Shown: one piece after another, positions 48,907 to 57,788 of the stretch
Layout of the letters: each line of letters opens with the position of its first letter
Numbering within the stretch: position 1 is the first letter of the stretch
NCBI RefSeq assembly: GCF_000701365.1
Contig: NZ_JNIK01000018.1
Location: 248,001 to 312,000, forward strand
Direction of reading: 5' to 3'
Source: Blastococcus sp. URHD0036
Lineage (GTDB): Bacteria > Actinomycetota > Actinomycetes > Mycobacteriales > Geodermatophilaceae
Length of the DNA stretch: 64,000 bases
The notes under the pieces: generated by a model
Seen by the model: the letters and a program-made list of their open reading frames with translations, nothing else
Database searches by the model: none
What the model was told of the DNA's origin: nothing
Translations under genes and position numbers: made by a program

Positions 48907-50675
48907 CCCAGACCACCCGGGGCACCGCCGCCGCCCGGCGCAGCGACGCCCGCGCCGCGGCCGCCGCTCCCGACGCCTCCGGCGGCTTCACCCACCGGCA
49001 GATCCTCACGATCCTCGGCGGCCTGATGGTCGGCATGTTCCTGGCCGCCCTCGACCAGACCGTCGTCTCCACCGCCATCCGCACGATCGCCGACGACCTC
49101 GACGGCTACGACCTGCAGGCCTGGGCGACGACGGCGTTCCTGATCACCTCGACGATCTCCACGCCGCTGTACGGGAAGCTGTCCGACATCTACGGCCGGC
49201 GGCCGTTCTACCTCTTCGCCATCGCCGTCTTCGTGGTCGGCTCGCTGCTCTGCTCGTTCGCCGACACCATGTACCAGCTCGCGGCGTTCCGGGCGATCCA
49301 GGGCATCGGTGCCGGCGGCCTGCTGTCGCTGGCCCTGGCGATCATCGGCGACATCGTCCCGCCGCGGGAGCGCTCCAAGTACCAGGGCTTCTTCATGGCC
49401 GTCTTCGGCACCTCGAGCGTCCTCGGCCCGGTCATCGGCGGCTTCCTCGCCGGTCAGGCGACGCTGGCGGGCATCGACGGCTGGCGCTGGATCTTCCTGA
49501 TCAACGTGCCGCTGGGCATCGTGGCGTTCCTCGTCGTCAGCCGCGTGCTGCACCTGCCGCACAGCCGGCGCGAGCACCGCATCGACTGGCCGGGCGCCCT
49601 GGCCCTCGTCGTCTTCCTCGTGCCCCTGCTGATCGTCGCCGAGCAGGGCCGCACCTGGGGCTGGAGCTCCGGCTCGGCGCTGCTCTGCTACGTCGTCGGC
49701 GCGGTCGGCTTCGTGCTGTTCCTGATCGCGGAGCGCGCCTTCGGCGACGACGCGATGCTGCCGCTGCGGCTGTTCCGCAACAGGACCTTCGCCATCGGCG
49801 GCATCGGCAGCGTCGTGATGGGCGCCGGCATGTTCGGCGGCATCCTGCTGCTGCCCCAGTACCTGCAGATCGTGCACGGCTCCAGCCCGACGGTCGCCGG
49901 CCTGCAGATGATCCCGATGGTCGCCGGCATCATGACCGGGGCCGTGAGCTCCGGCATCCTGATCGGCAAGACCGGCAAGTACAAGGTCTTCCCGCTGGTC
50001 GGCATCGTCTTCATGGTCGTCGCGCTGGTGTCGATGTCGTTCATCGTCGGCGCCGACACCTCGATCTGGTCCATCTGGCCGCTCATGGTCCTGTTGGGCC
50101 TGGGCCTGGGCTTCAACTTCCAGCCGGTCATCCTCGCGGTGCAGAACGCCGTCGCCCCGAGCGAGATGGGCGTCGCCACGTCGTCGGTCACGTTCTTCCG
50201 GCAGATGGGCGGCACCCTGGGCGTCGCGGTCTTCCTGTCGCTGCTGTTCACCCGGCTGCCGGTCGAGATCGGCAACGCCTTCCGCAGCGCGGGCCTCGGC
50301 ACCCCGCCCTTCGACACCGACCAGGTGCTGAGCAACACCTCGTCGGTCGGCGGGGCCCCGCCCGAGGCGATCCACGCGTTCCGGGTCGGGTTCTCCGAGT
50401 CCATCGACCTGGTGTTCCTCATCGCCGCCGGCGTGGTCGCCGTCGGGTTCCTCGTGCTCCTGTTCCTGCCCCAGCTGGAGCTGAGCAACAAGTCCGGCAT
50501 CCAGGCCCGGCAGGCCGCCGAGGAGGGCACGGAGACCGGCGACCCGGCCGAGGGCGACGACGCCGTGCGCGCCGCCGGTGCGGCCGCCCCGACGTCGGTC
50601 AGCCCGGTCCAGGGCCCGGCCGCCGGCGACGGCACCCAGGGCGACGGCGTGCGCGAGGTCGGCCCTCGCCGCTAG
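48903..50675 (+). CDS. DHA2-family (EmrB/QacA-like) drug exporter, MFS
   Basis: A 590-residue major-facilitator exporter of the DHA2 type with fourteen membrane segments, typical of EmrB/QacA. MFLAALDQTVVSTAIRTIADDL is the TM1 motif of DHA2, LYGKLSDIYGRRPFYLFAI is the MFS motif A, and FMAVFGTSSVLGPVIGG contains the antiporter motif (motif C). The C-terminal 70 residues are disordered and acidic/Pro-rich. Coupled to marR. Confidence 0.92.
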   Translation: MTQTTRGTAAARRSDARAAAAAPDASGGFTHRQILTILGGLMVGMFLAALDQTVVSTAIRTIADDLDGYDLQAWATTAFLITSTISTPLYGKLSDIYGRRPFYLFAIAVFVVGSLLCSFADTMYQLAAFRAIQGIGAGGLLSLALAIIGDIVPPRERSKYQGFFMAVFGTSSVLGPVIGGFLAGQATLAGIDGWRWIFLINVPLGIVAFLVVSRVLHLPHSRREHRIDWPGALALVVFLVPLLIVAEQGRTWGWSSGSALLCYVVGAVGFVLFLIAERAFGDDAMLPLRLFRNRTFAIGGIGSVVMGAGMFGGILLLPQYLQIVHGSSPTVAGLQMIPMVAGIMTGAVSSGILIGKTGKYKVFPLVGIVFMVVALVSMSFIVGADTSIWSIWPLMVLLGLGLGFNFQPVILAVQNAVAPSEMGVATSSVTFFRQMGGTLGVAVFLSLLFTRLPVEIGNAFRSAGLGTPPFDTDQVLSNTSSVGGAPPEAIHAFRVGFSESIDLVFLIAAGVVAVGFLVLLFLPQLELSNKSGIQARQAAEEGTETGDPAEGDDAVRAAGAAAPTSVSPVQGPAAGDGTQGDGVREVGPRR

Positions 50676-50680
50676 CGCCC

Positions 50681-50743
50681 CGACGAGATCTGCACACTCG
50701 ACGCCATCAGCCGCTGATGGCGACGGGTGTGCAGATCTCGTCG
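50681..50743 (+). terminator. Double-stem terminator after exporter gene
   Basis: Outer 17-bp perfect arms (50681-50697 and 50727-50743) around an inner 9-bp hairpin (50702-50710 with 50714-50722). Confidence 0.85.
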
Positions 50744-50805
50744 CTCGGGGGACCGGCATACCGTGAGGGGCAACGCCCGCCGTCGCGCGCCCCTGGAGGT
50801 CTCCC

Positions 50806-52602
50806 GTGCCCGCGTCCTCGCTGATCCTGAACCGCCGGGACCTCGAGTTCCTGCTCCACGAGTGGCTCGAGGTGGAGAGCCTGGTCAAGCGGGAGCGTTA
50901 CGCCGAGCACTCCCGGGAGACGTTCGACGCGGTGCTCGAGCTGGCCGAGCAGATCGCGACCGAGCACTTCGCCCCGCACAACCGGACGGCCGACGAGAAC
51001 GAGCCGCGGTTCGTCGACGGCCGGGTCGAGATGATCCCCGAGGTCAAGCGGGCGCTGGAGGTCTTCGCCGACGCGGGGCTCCTGGCCAGTGAGTTCGACG
51101 AGCGCTTCGGCGGCATGCAGCTGCCGCACACCGTCGGGCAGGCGGTGTTCGCCTGGTTCAAGGCCGCGAACGTCGGCACCTCGGCCTATCCGTTCCTCAC
51201 GATGGCCAACGCCCGGCTGCTCATCGCGCACGGCAGCGAGCAGCAGGTCGAGACCTACGTGCGGCCGATGGTCGAGGGCCGCTGGTTCGGCACGATGGCG
51301 CTGTCGGAGCCGCAGGCGGGCTCGTCGCTGGCCGACATCACCACCCGCGCCGAGCGCCAGGACGACGGCACCTACCGGCTGACCGGCAACAAGATGTGGA
51401 TCTCCGGCGGCGACCACGAGCTGACCGAGAACATCGTCCACCTGGTGCTGGCCAAGGTCCCCGGCGGTCCGCCCGGCGTGAAGGGCATCTCGCTGTTCGT
51501 CGTCCCCAAGTTCCTGGTCGGCGACGACGGCGCCCTCGGCGAGCGCAACGACGTCGTCCTCGCCGGGCTCAACCACAAGATGGGCTACCGGGGGACGACG
51601 AACACGCTGCTCAACTTCGGGGAGGGCGTGCACACGCCGGGCGGGCGGGCCGGCGCGGTCGGCCACCTGGTCGGCGAGGAGCACCGCGGCCTCACCTACA
51701 TGTTCCACATGATGAACGAGGCCCGGATCGGCGTCGGGATGGGCGCGACCGTCCTCGGCTACACCGGCTTCCTGCACGCCCTGGAGTACGCGCGGACCCG
51801 CACCCAGGGGCGCCCCCCGACGGCGAAGGACCCGAGCACGCCTCCGGTGCGGATCGTCGAGCACACCGACGTGCGCCGGATGCTGCTGGCCGCGAAGTCC
51901 TACGCCGAGGGCGGCATGGCACTGGGGCTGTACTGCGCGCGGCTGGTCGACGAGGAGCAGACCGCGGAGTCGGCGGAGGACCGCGCCCGGGCGCACCTGC
52001 TGCTGGAGATGCTCACCCCGATCGCCAAGGCGTGGCCCTCGCAGTGGGGGCCGGTCACCGACGACCTGGCCATCCAGGTGCACGGTGGCTACGGCTACAC
52101 CCGTGACTACCCGGTGGAGCAGTTCTACCGGGACAACCGGCTGAACCCCATCCACGAGGGCACCAACGGGATCCAGGGCCTGGACCTGCTCGGACGCAAG
52201 GTCCTCATGCAGGACGGCGCCGGGCTGCGACTGCTGGCCGAGACCATCTCCGCCTCGACCGCGCGCGCCGACGGCACCGACTGGGCGGCCTTCGCGGCGG
52301 ACCTGGACGCCGCCGTGGCCCGGCTCGGCGCGGTGACCGCGACGCTCTGGGGCGCCGGCGACCCGGCCGTCACCCTGGCCAACGCCACCGCCTACCTGGA
52401 GGCGGCCGGCCACGTCGTCGTCGCGTGGCTGTGGTTGGAGCAGGCGCTGGCCACGCGGGACGGGGCCGGGGACTTCTACGAGGGCAAGCGGGCCGCCGCC
52501 CGGTACTTCCACCGGCACGAGCTCCCGAAGGTGCACACGCACCTCGCGTTGCTGGAGTCCCTCGACCGCACGGTCCTCGACACCGACGAGGCCTGGCTCT
52601 AG
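50806..52602 (+). CDS. Acyl-CoA dehydrogenase, DmdC-like
   Basis: A 598-residue FAD-dependent acyl-CoA dehydrogenase, longer than usual because of a C-terminal extension of about 130 residues, like 3-methylmercaptopropionyl-CoA dehydrogenase (DmdC) and AidB relatives. FAD-binding strands: TMALSEPQAGSSLADI and NKMWISGG; the later PIHEGTNGIQ supplies the catalytic base Glu. The exact acyl substrate is unknown. The GTG start at 50806 has GGAGG upstream, and TACCGT near 50758 is a possible -10. Confidence 0.9.
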   Translation: MPASSLILNRRDLEFLLHEWLEVESLVKRERYAEHSRETFDAVLELAEQIATEHFAPHNRTADENEPRFVDGRVEMIPEVKRALEVFADAGLLASEFDERFGGMQLPHTVGQAVFAWFKAANVGTSAYPFLTMANARLLIAHGSEQQVETYVRPMVEGRWFGTMALSEPQAGSSLADITTRAERQDDGTYRLTGNKMWISGGDHELTENIVHLVLAKVPGGPPGVKGISLFVVPKFLVGDDGALGERNDVVLAGLNHKMGYRGTTNTLLNFGEGVHTPGGRAGAVGHLVGEEHRGLTYMFHMMNEARIGVGMGATVLGYTGFLHALEYARTRTQGRPPTAKDPSTPPVRIVEHTDVRRMLLAAKSYAEGGMALGLYCARLVDEEQTAESAEDRARAHLLLEMLTPIAKAWPSQWGPVTDDLAIQVHGGYGYTRDYPVEQFYRDNRLNPIHEGTNGIQGLDLLGRKVLMQDGAGLRLLAETISASTARADGTDWAAFAADLDAAVARLGAVTATLWGAGDPAVTLANATAYLEAAGHVVVAWLWLEQALATRDGAGDFYEGKRAAARYFHRHELPKVHTHLALLESLDRTVLDTDEAWL

Positions 52603-52605
52603 ACG

Positions 52606-52652
52606 CACCCGCGCCCCGCAGCTCCGGGAGGAGCGGCGGGGCGCGCTGGGTG
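52606..52652. terminator. Terminator hairpin after acyl-CoA dehydrogenase gene
   Basis: CACCCGCGCCCCGC / GCGGGGCGCG(CT)GGGTG with one two-base bulge and an inner GCTCC/GGAGC. A second small hairpin (GCCGGCC/GGCCGGC, 52657-52673) follows next to the minus-strand gene. Confidence 0.7.
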
Positions 52653-52678
52653 TGATGCCGGCCGGGGGCCGGCGAGGG

Positions 52679-52855
52679 TCAGGCGGTGACGGCGATCGGC
52701 ACCGGGTCGGTGGCGGGCGCGGGCTGGACGGCCCGCGGGGCGCTCGCGGCGCTCTTCTCCCGCTCGTACCGGGCCGTGCTGGAGGCCCCCATCACGATCA
52801 CCAGTCCGGTCAGGAACAGGAACCCGAGCAGGGTCACTGCCGGCCAGAACATCAT
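52679..52855 (-). CDS. 58-residue single-pass membrane protein
   Basis: A small protein with one hydrophobic helix (residues 5-22, PAVTLLGFLFLTGLVIVM) followed by a charged region (SSTARYEREKSAA) and a Pro/Ala tail. The double ATG start (52855 and 52852) is preceded by GGGGGAAG. Function unknown. It is divergent from the MFS gene at 53048. Confidence 0.7.
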   Translation of the reverse strand: MMFWPAVTLLGFLFLTGLVIVMGASSTARYEREKSAASAPRAVQPAPATDPVPIAVTA

Positions 52856-53047
52856 CGAGGACTTCCCCCCTGTCGTTCGCGTCCACCGGCCCGTCAGGTG
52901 CGCGGGCGGTTCGTTCTCGGGACCTGTGTCCCCCGTCGATCTCCGTCTCAATCGTCGATCTGTGATCGTTACCTGACTGGGGGTGATGCGGTTCACACGC
53001 TCGGTCCGGCGCGGATCCGGCTCCCGCTGCCGTGATGTCATCGTGCC
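52856..53047. other. 192-base divergent non-coding region
   Basis: No gene seen. TGTCAT at 53036-53041 lies six bases before GTG 53048 and is a weak leaderless -10 candidate. Confidence 0.35.
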
Positions 53048-54640
53048 GTGACGCCGGCAGCCCGTTCGCGGAGCACCGCTCCGGCGGGTCCCGGCCGCCC
53101 GGCGCGCCCCGGCCCGCTGGTGCTCACCCTGGCACTCGCAGTCACCACCCTCTCGCTGCTGCAGAGCCTCGTGGTGCCGCTGCTGGGCTCGATCGCCGAG
53201 GAGCTCCAGGTCTCCGCCGCGGCCGCGGGGTGGGTCCTCACCGCGAACCTGCTGGCCGCCGCGGTGTCGACGCCGGTGCTGGGCCGGCTGGGCGACACCC
53301 GCGGGGAGCGCCCCGTCTTCCTCGGCATCCTGGTCGTCGTCACGCTGGGTACCGTCCTGACCCTCGTCGCGACCTCGCTGCCCCTGCTGCTGCTCGGCCG
53401 GGTGCTGCAGGGCACCTCCTACGGGCTGTTCCCGCTGTCGATCAGCGTGCTGCGCCGCGAGCTCCCCGCCGAGCGGCTCAGCGTCGCGATGTCCCTGGTC
53501 AGCAGCACGCTCGGCGTGGGCGGCGTCGTCGGGCTGGTGGCCACCGGCCTGGTCACCCAGGGTGACGGGAGCTACCGCGACGCCTTCTGGATCGGGCTGG
53601 CCGTCTGCCTGGCCAGCCTGGCCCTCGCGACGGCCGTACTCCCCCGCCGGCCGGCCACCGCGTCCGGTGGCGTCGACTGGTGGGGCGCCGGGCTGCTCGG
53701 CGCGGGCCTCGTGCTCCTCCTGCTCCCGGTGTCCCAGGGCAATGCGTGGGGGTGGACCTCGCCGCCCACGATCGGCTGCGCGGTCGGCGCCGTCGTCGTG
53801 CTCGCCGGCTGGGTGCTGCTGCAGCGCCGTCTCCGCGAGCCTCTGGTCCGCCCGTCGATGCTCACCGACCCACGCACCCTCGCCCCCAACATCGCGGGCC
53901 TCATGACCGGGCTCGGCCTGTTCATCTCGTTCATCGCCGTCCTGCAGTACGTGCAGACGCCGGCGGAGGTGGCCGGCTACGGCTTCGGCGCCTCGGTGCT
54001 CGAGGCCGCCGTCGTGTACCTGCTGCCCGGCGGCGTGGTCGGCATCGTGCTGGCCCCGGTCGCCGGCCGGGTGGTGACCCGGGTGGGCGCCCTCCCCACG
54101 CTGCTCGCGGGCGGGCTGGCCGGGCTGGCCGGGTTCCTGCTGCTGGCGCTGCTGCGCAGCGCCCCCGCCGGGGTCGTCGCGGGTGGACTCCTGGCGCAGG
54201 TGTGGGTGACCGTCGCCTACGCGGCGCTGCCGACGCTGGTCGTCCACGCGGTGCGGCCCAGCGAGACCGGCGTCGCCAACGCGGTCAACTCGATCACGCG
54301 GTCGGTGGGGCAGGCCGCGGGGAGCGCCCTGGCCGTGGCGCTGCTGACCGCAGGCACGGACCCGGCCACCGGGCTGCCCCGGGCGTCGGCGTTCACCCTC
54401 GTGTGCCTGATCGGTGCGGCGGCCGCCGCGGTCGTCGCGCTGGTGGCCCTCGTGGCCGCGGTCGGGGGTCCCCGCCGGCCGGCCGGCGAGGACCCGCTGG
54501 CCGACGTCGAACGGGCGACCGCGGGCGCCGGTGAGTGGTCGCCGGTCAGCGGCCTCCCGTCGAACGGACACACCGGGAGGACGAATGGAACGGGACCGTC
54601 CGGGGCACCGGAGGAGGAGAACGCTGTAAACCGCCCCTGA
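53048..54640 (+). CDS. MFS transporter (DHA2-like)
   Basis: A 530-residue major-facilitator protein with about fourteen predicted membrane segments, a basic start (ARSRSTAPAGPGRPARPG) and a long hydrophilic tail with TGRTNGTGPSG. Motif A-like LGRLGDTRGERPVFLG follows the second TM. Probably a drug or metabolite exporter; the substrate is unknown. The gene ends 13 bases before the YihY gene. Confidence 0.86.
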   Translation: MTPAARSRSTAPAGPGRPARPGPLVLTLALAVTTLSLLQSLVVPLLGSIAEELQVSAAAAGWVLTANLLAAAVSTPVLGRLGDTRGERPVFLGILVVVTLGTVLTLVATSLPLLLLGRVLQGTSYGLFPLSISVLRRELPAERLSVAMSLVSSTLGVGGVVGLVATGLVTQGDGSYRDAFWIGLAVCLASLALATAVLPRRPATASGGVDWWGAGLLGAGLVLLLLPVSQGNAWGWTSPPTIGCAVGAVVVLAGWVLLQRRLREPLVRPSMLTDPRTLAPNIAGLMTGLGLFISFIAVLQYVQTPAEVAGYGFGASVLEAAVVYLLPGGVVGIVLAPVAGRVVTRVGALPTLLAGGLAGLAGFLLLALLRSAPAGVVAGGLLAQVWVTVAYAALPTLVVHAVRPSETGVANAVNSITRSVGQAAGSALAVALLTAGTDPATGLPRASAFTLVCLIGAAAAAVVALVALVAAVGGPRRPAGEDPLADVERATAGAGEWSPVSGLPSNGHTGRTNGTGPSGAPEEENAVNRP

Positions 54641-54653
54641 CCGGAGGACCCCG

Positions 54654-55694
54654 ATGGCCCGTTCCACCGGCTCCCGCAGCACCACCGCTGCGAAGGACAC
54701 CCGCTTCTCCGGCAACGTCGCCGGCGACCCCGCCCCGAACGACGACAACGTCAACTCCACCGGGTTCGACAAGGCCCCGCAGGGAGCGGACACGACGCCC
54801 TCCACGATGGGCACGCTCAAGCGGACGCTCAAGGAGTTCAGCGAGGACGAGCTCACCGACCGGGCCGCCGCGCTCACCTACTACGGCGTCCTGGCGCTGT
54901 TCCCGGCCCTGATCGCGCTGCTGTCGATCATCGGGCTGCTGACCGATCCCACGCAGCTGTCGGACGCGCTGACGAAGGTCGTCCCGGCCGACGCCGCCGA
55001 CACGCTGAACCCGGTCATCGAGCAGATCGCCGGCAACACCAGCACCGCCGGCTTCGGACTGATCGTCGGTCTCGCCGCCGCCATCTGGTCGGCGTCGGGC
55101 TACGTCGGCGCGTTCACCCGCGCCGCGAACGTGGTCTACGAGACGCCCGAGGGCCGCAAGATCTGGAAGCTCAAGCCGCTCCAGCTGCTGGTCACCCTGG
55201 TCGGCGTCCTGTTCGCCGCGCTGATCGTCGCCATGCTCGTGCTGAGCGGCCCGGTCGTCGAGGCCGTGGGCAGCGCGATCGGCCTCGGGGACACCGCGAT
55301 GACCGTGTGGAACGTCGTCAAGTGGCCGCTGATGCTCGTCGTCCTCGCGCTGATGATCGCCGTCCTCTACTACACGACCCCCAACGCCAAGCTCCGCGGC
55401 TTCAAGTGGGTCAGCCCGGGCGCCGGCGTCGCCATCCTCGTCGCCGTCGTGGCCTCGGCCGCCTTCGCGTTCTACGTCGGCAACTTCGGCAGCTACAACA
55501 AGACCTACGGCGCCCTCGCCGGGGTCGTGGTCTTCCTGATCTGGTTCTGGCTGATCAACCTGTCGCTGCTGTTCGGCATCGAGCTGGACGCCGAGATCGA
55601 GCGGACCACGGAGCTGAAGGAGGGCGTGCCGGAGGCCCACAAGGAGATCCAGCTGGACGCGCGCGCCGAGCCCAAGCCGCGCCAGACGAACTAG
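54654..55694 (+). CDS. YihY/virulence factor BrkB family membrane protein
   Basis: A 346-residue protein of the YihY/BrkB family (often misnamed RNase BN), with about six TM segments. The family signature DRAAALTYYGVLALFPALIALLS begins after a charged N-terminal region (1-65); YGALAGVVVFLIWFWLINLSLLFGIELDAEIER is the family's C-terminal block. Its function is not established. A GGAGG precedes ATG 54654. A 22-bp terminator hairpin follows. Confidence 0.9.
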   Translation: MARSTGSRSTTAAKDTRFSGNVAGDPAPNDDNVNSTGFDKAPQGADTTPSTMGTLKRTLKEFSEDELTDRAAALTYYGVLALFPALIALLSIIGLLTDPTQLSDALTKVVPADAADTLNPVIEQIAGNTSTAGFGLIVGLAAAIWSASGYVGAFTRAANVVYETPEGRKIWKLKPLQLLVTLVGVLFAALIVAMLVLSGPVVEAVGSAIGLGDTAMTVWNVVKWPLMLVVLALMIAVLYYTTPNAKLRGFKWVSPGAGVAILVAVVASAAFAFYVGNFGSYNKTYGALAGVVVFLIWFWLINLSLLFGIELDAEIERTTELKEGVPEAHKEIQLDARAEPKPRQTN

Positions 55695-55700
55695 CCCGTT

Positions 55701-55746
55701 CACGACAGAGGCCCTCTCCCCGATCGGGGAGAGGGCCTCTGTCGTG
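55701..55746. terminator. Perfect 22-bp terminator between YihY and hemerythrin genes
   Basis: Arms 55701-55722 and 55725-55746 around a two-base AT centre. It serves both convergent genes; there is a short gap to each stop codon. Confidence 0.9.
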
Positions 55747-55748
55747 TG

Positions 55749-56456
55749 TCAGCGGTGCGTCGGCGGCCGGTCGCCGTGCCGGGCCGGCGGGGTGCGCTCC
55801 GCCAGCGCCGCCACTCCGGCGAGCCCCCGGCTGACCGCCTCCCCCACGGGCGCCAGCCGCGCCGGGCACGAACGGACGCCGGAGTCGACGAGGTCACGGG
55901 TGCGGTCGAGGACCGACAGCGGGAGCGCCGACACCACGTTCCCCGGCGGACGGCGGGCGACGGTGGGGTGCGGACGGGTCGGGGCGATCCGCCGGACCAG
56001 CTCCCACTGCCGCCCGAGCCGGCGCAGCTCGTGCGGGTCGAGCCGCTCCTGCAGTCGCGGCAGCAGGACGTCCTCCTCGTCGCGGACGTCCTCGCGCAGG
56101 ACCTCGACCAGCCGCGCCAGCCGGACCGGCCGCCGCGGGTTGTCGAGCCCGCCCTCCTCCAGCGCCGTGACCAGCTCGTTGACCTCCTGGTGCTCCTCCT
56201 CCACCCGCAGCGTGAGCTCCTCGCCGTCGGGCAGGACGCGGCGCAGCACCGGCCACAGGACCGCCTCCTCGGCGAAGGCGTGGCTGAACACGAGCCGGTC
56301 GATGCGCTGCAGCACCTCCTCCTGGGAGCGGCCGGTGCTGCCGTGGAGCTCGTGCAGCAACCGGTCGAGGCGGACGTGGTCGCGGCGCTGCCGGGTCAGG
56401 ACGCTGCCCGGACCGCCGAGCTCGGACTCGGACTGGTCGGCGAGGGAACGGGGCAC
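55749..56456 (-). CDS. Hemerythrin domain-containing protein
   Basis: A 235-residue hemerythrin-type four-helix protein. Ligand-like motifs are RRDHVRLDRLLHEL, VFSHAFAEEAVLWP and VEEEHQEVNEL. The fourth-helix motif reads EDVRDEEDVLLP where many relatives have a histidine, so the diiron site may be incomplete or unusual. It may sense oxygen or NO, or handle iron. GTG 56456 has AGAGG upstream. The C-terminal 90 residues are Arg/Pro-rich and not part of the domain. Confidence 0.85.
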   Translation of the reverse strand: MPRSLADQSESELGGPGSVLTRQRRDHVRLDRLLHELHGSTGRSQEEVLQRIDRLVFSHAFAEEAVLWPVLRRVLPDGEELTLRVEEEHQEVNELVTALEEGGLDNPRRPVRLARLVEVLREDVRDEEDVLLPRLQERLDPHELRRLGRQWELVRRIAPTRPHPTVARRPPGNVVSALPLSVLDRTRDLVDSGVRSCPARLAPVGEAVSRGLAGVAALAERTPPARHGDRPPTHR

Positions 56457-56606
56457 GGGGAAGACCTCTCACGACGGGACGGAACCGTCCGGTCCTTCCC
56501 CCGACGGCCGTGCCGCATGCCACGCCGTCGGCCCGGTTGGCGCCTTCCGGCGAACGGGTAGGCCCGTGCCCCGCGGACGACGCCGTCCGCGCCCCGAGGA
56601 GGCACC

Positions 56607-57785
56607 ATGACCCCGCCACCGGTGACGTCGGACTTCTACGAGCTCGAGGCGCTCCTCGACGACCAGGACCGGGAGACGCTGCACCGGGTGCGCGCCTTCA
56701 TGGACGAGCAGGTCACCCCGGTCATCAACGACTACTGGACCCGCGGCGAGTTCCCGCACGAGCTGGTCCCGGGGCTCGCCGAGCTCGGCGTCGCCGGCGC
56801 CCAGTACTCCGGCCACGGCTCCCCCGGCCGCTCCTCGCTGTTCGACGGCATGGTCGCCATGGAGTTCTCCCGCGGCGACCCGTCGATCGCCACCTTCATG
56901 GGCGTCCACGGCGGCCTGGCCATGGGGACCATGCACCTGTGCGCCTCCGAGGAGCAGAAGGAGCGCTGGCTGCCGGCGATGGCGCGGATGGAGCTGCTGG
57001 GCGCCTTCGGCCTCACCGAGCCCGAGCACGGCTCCGACGTCGCCCGCGGGCTGCAGACCACGGCCCGTCGCGAGGGCGACGAGTGGGTGCTGAACGGCGA
57101 GAAGAAGTGGATCGGCAACGGCAGCTTCGCCGACCTGGTGATCATCTGGGCCCGCGACGAGGAGACCGACCGGGTCCTCGGGTTCGTCGTCGAGAAGGGG
57201 ACGCCGGGCTACTCCGCCGTCGACCTCAAGGACAAGATCGCCCTCCGCGTCGTCCAGAACGCGCACATCACCCTGGACGACGTCCGCGTCCCCGAGGCCA
57301 ACCGGCTGCAGGAGGCCAACTCCTTCCGCGACACCGCGCAGGTGCTGCGGGCCACGCGGGTGAGCGTCGCCTGGTCGGCCGTGGGCTGCTCCCGCGGCGC
57401 CTACGAGCACGCGCTGCGCTACGCCGAGGGCCGGCAGCAGTTCGGCCAGCCGATCACCGGCTTCCAGCTGGTGCAGGACCTGGTGTTCCGGATGCTGGGC
57501 AACATCACCGCCTCGGCGACGCTCTGCGCCCGTGCGTCCCAGCTGCAGGACTGCGGCCGGCTGAAGGACGAGCACGCCTCGATGGCCAAGGCCTACAGCA
57601 CGATGCGGATGCGGGAGACCGTCGGCTGGGCCCGCGAGCTCATGGGCGGCAACGGCATCCTGCTGGAGAACCACGTGGGCCGGTACGTCGCCGACGCCGA
57701 GGCCATCTACTCCTACGAGGGCACCCGCGAGGTGAACAGCCTCATCGTCGGCCGCGCGGTCACCGGCGAGAGCGCGCTGACCTAG
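56607..57785 (+). CDS. Acyl-CoA dehydrogenase (glutaryl-CoA dehydrogenase-like)
   Basis: A 392-residue flavoprotein, the standard acyl-CoA dehydrogenase length. FAD-binding AFGLTEPEHGSD and the GEKKWIGNGSFADLVIIWA region are typical, with the C-terminal motif YSYEGTREVNSLIVGRAVTG near the active site. Sequence style is closest to glutaryl-CoA dehydrogenases, but the substrate is not certain. ATG 56607 has GAGGAGG upstream. It is convergent with the lipoprotein gene at 57789. Confidence 0.88.
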   Translation: MTPPPVTSDFYELEALLDDQDRETLHRVRAFMDEQVTPVINDYWTRGEFPHELVPGLAELGVAGAQYSGHGSPGRSSLFDGMVAMEFSRGDPSIATFMGVHGGLAMGTMHLCASEEQKERWLPAMARMELLGAFGLTEPEHGSDVARGLQTTARREGDEWVLNGEKKWIGNGSFADLVIIWARDEETDRVLGFVVEKGTPGYSAVDLKDKIALRVVQNAHITLDDVRVPEANRLQEANSFRDTAQVLRATRVSVAWSAVGCSRGAYEHALRYAEGRQQFGQPITGFQLVQDLVFRMLGNITASATLCARASQLQDCGRLKDEHASMAKAYSTMRMRETVGWARELMGGNGILLENHVGRYVADAEAIYSYEGTREVNSLIVGRAVTGESALT

Positions 57786-57788
57786 GGG

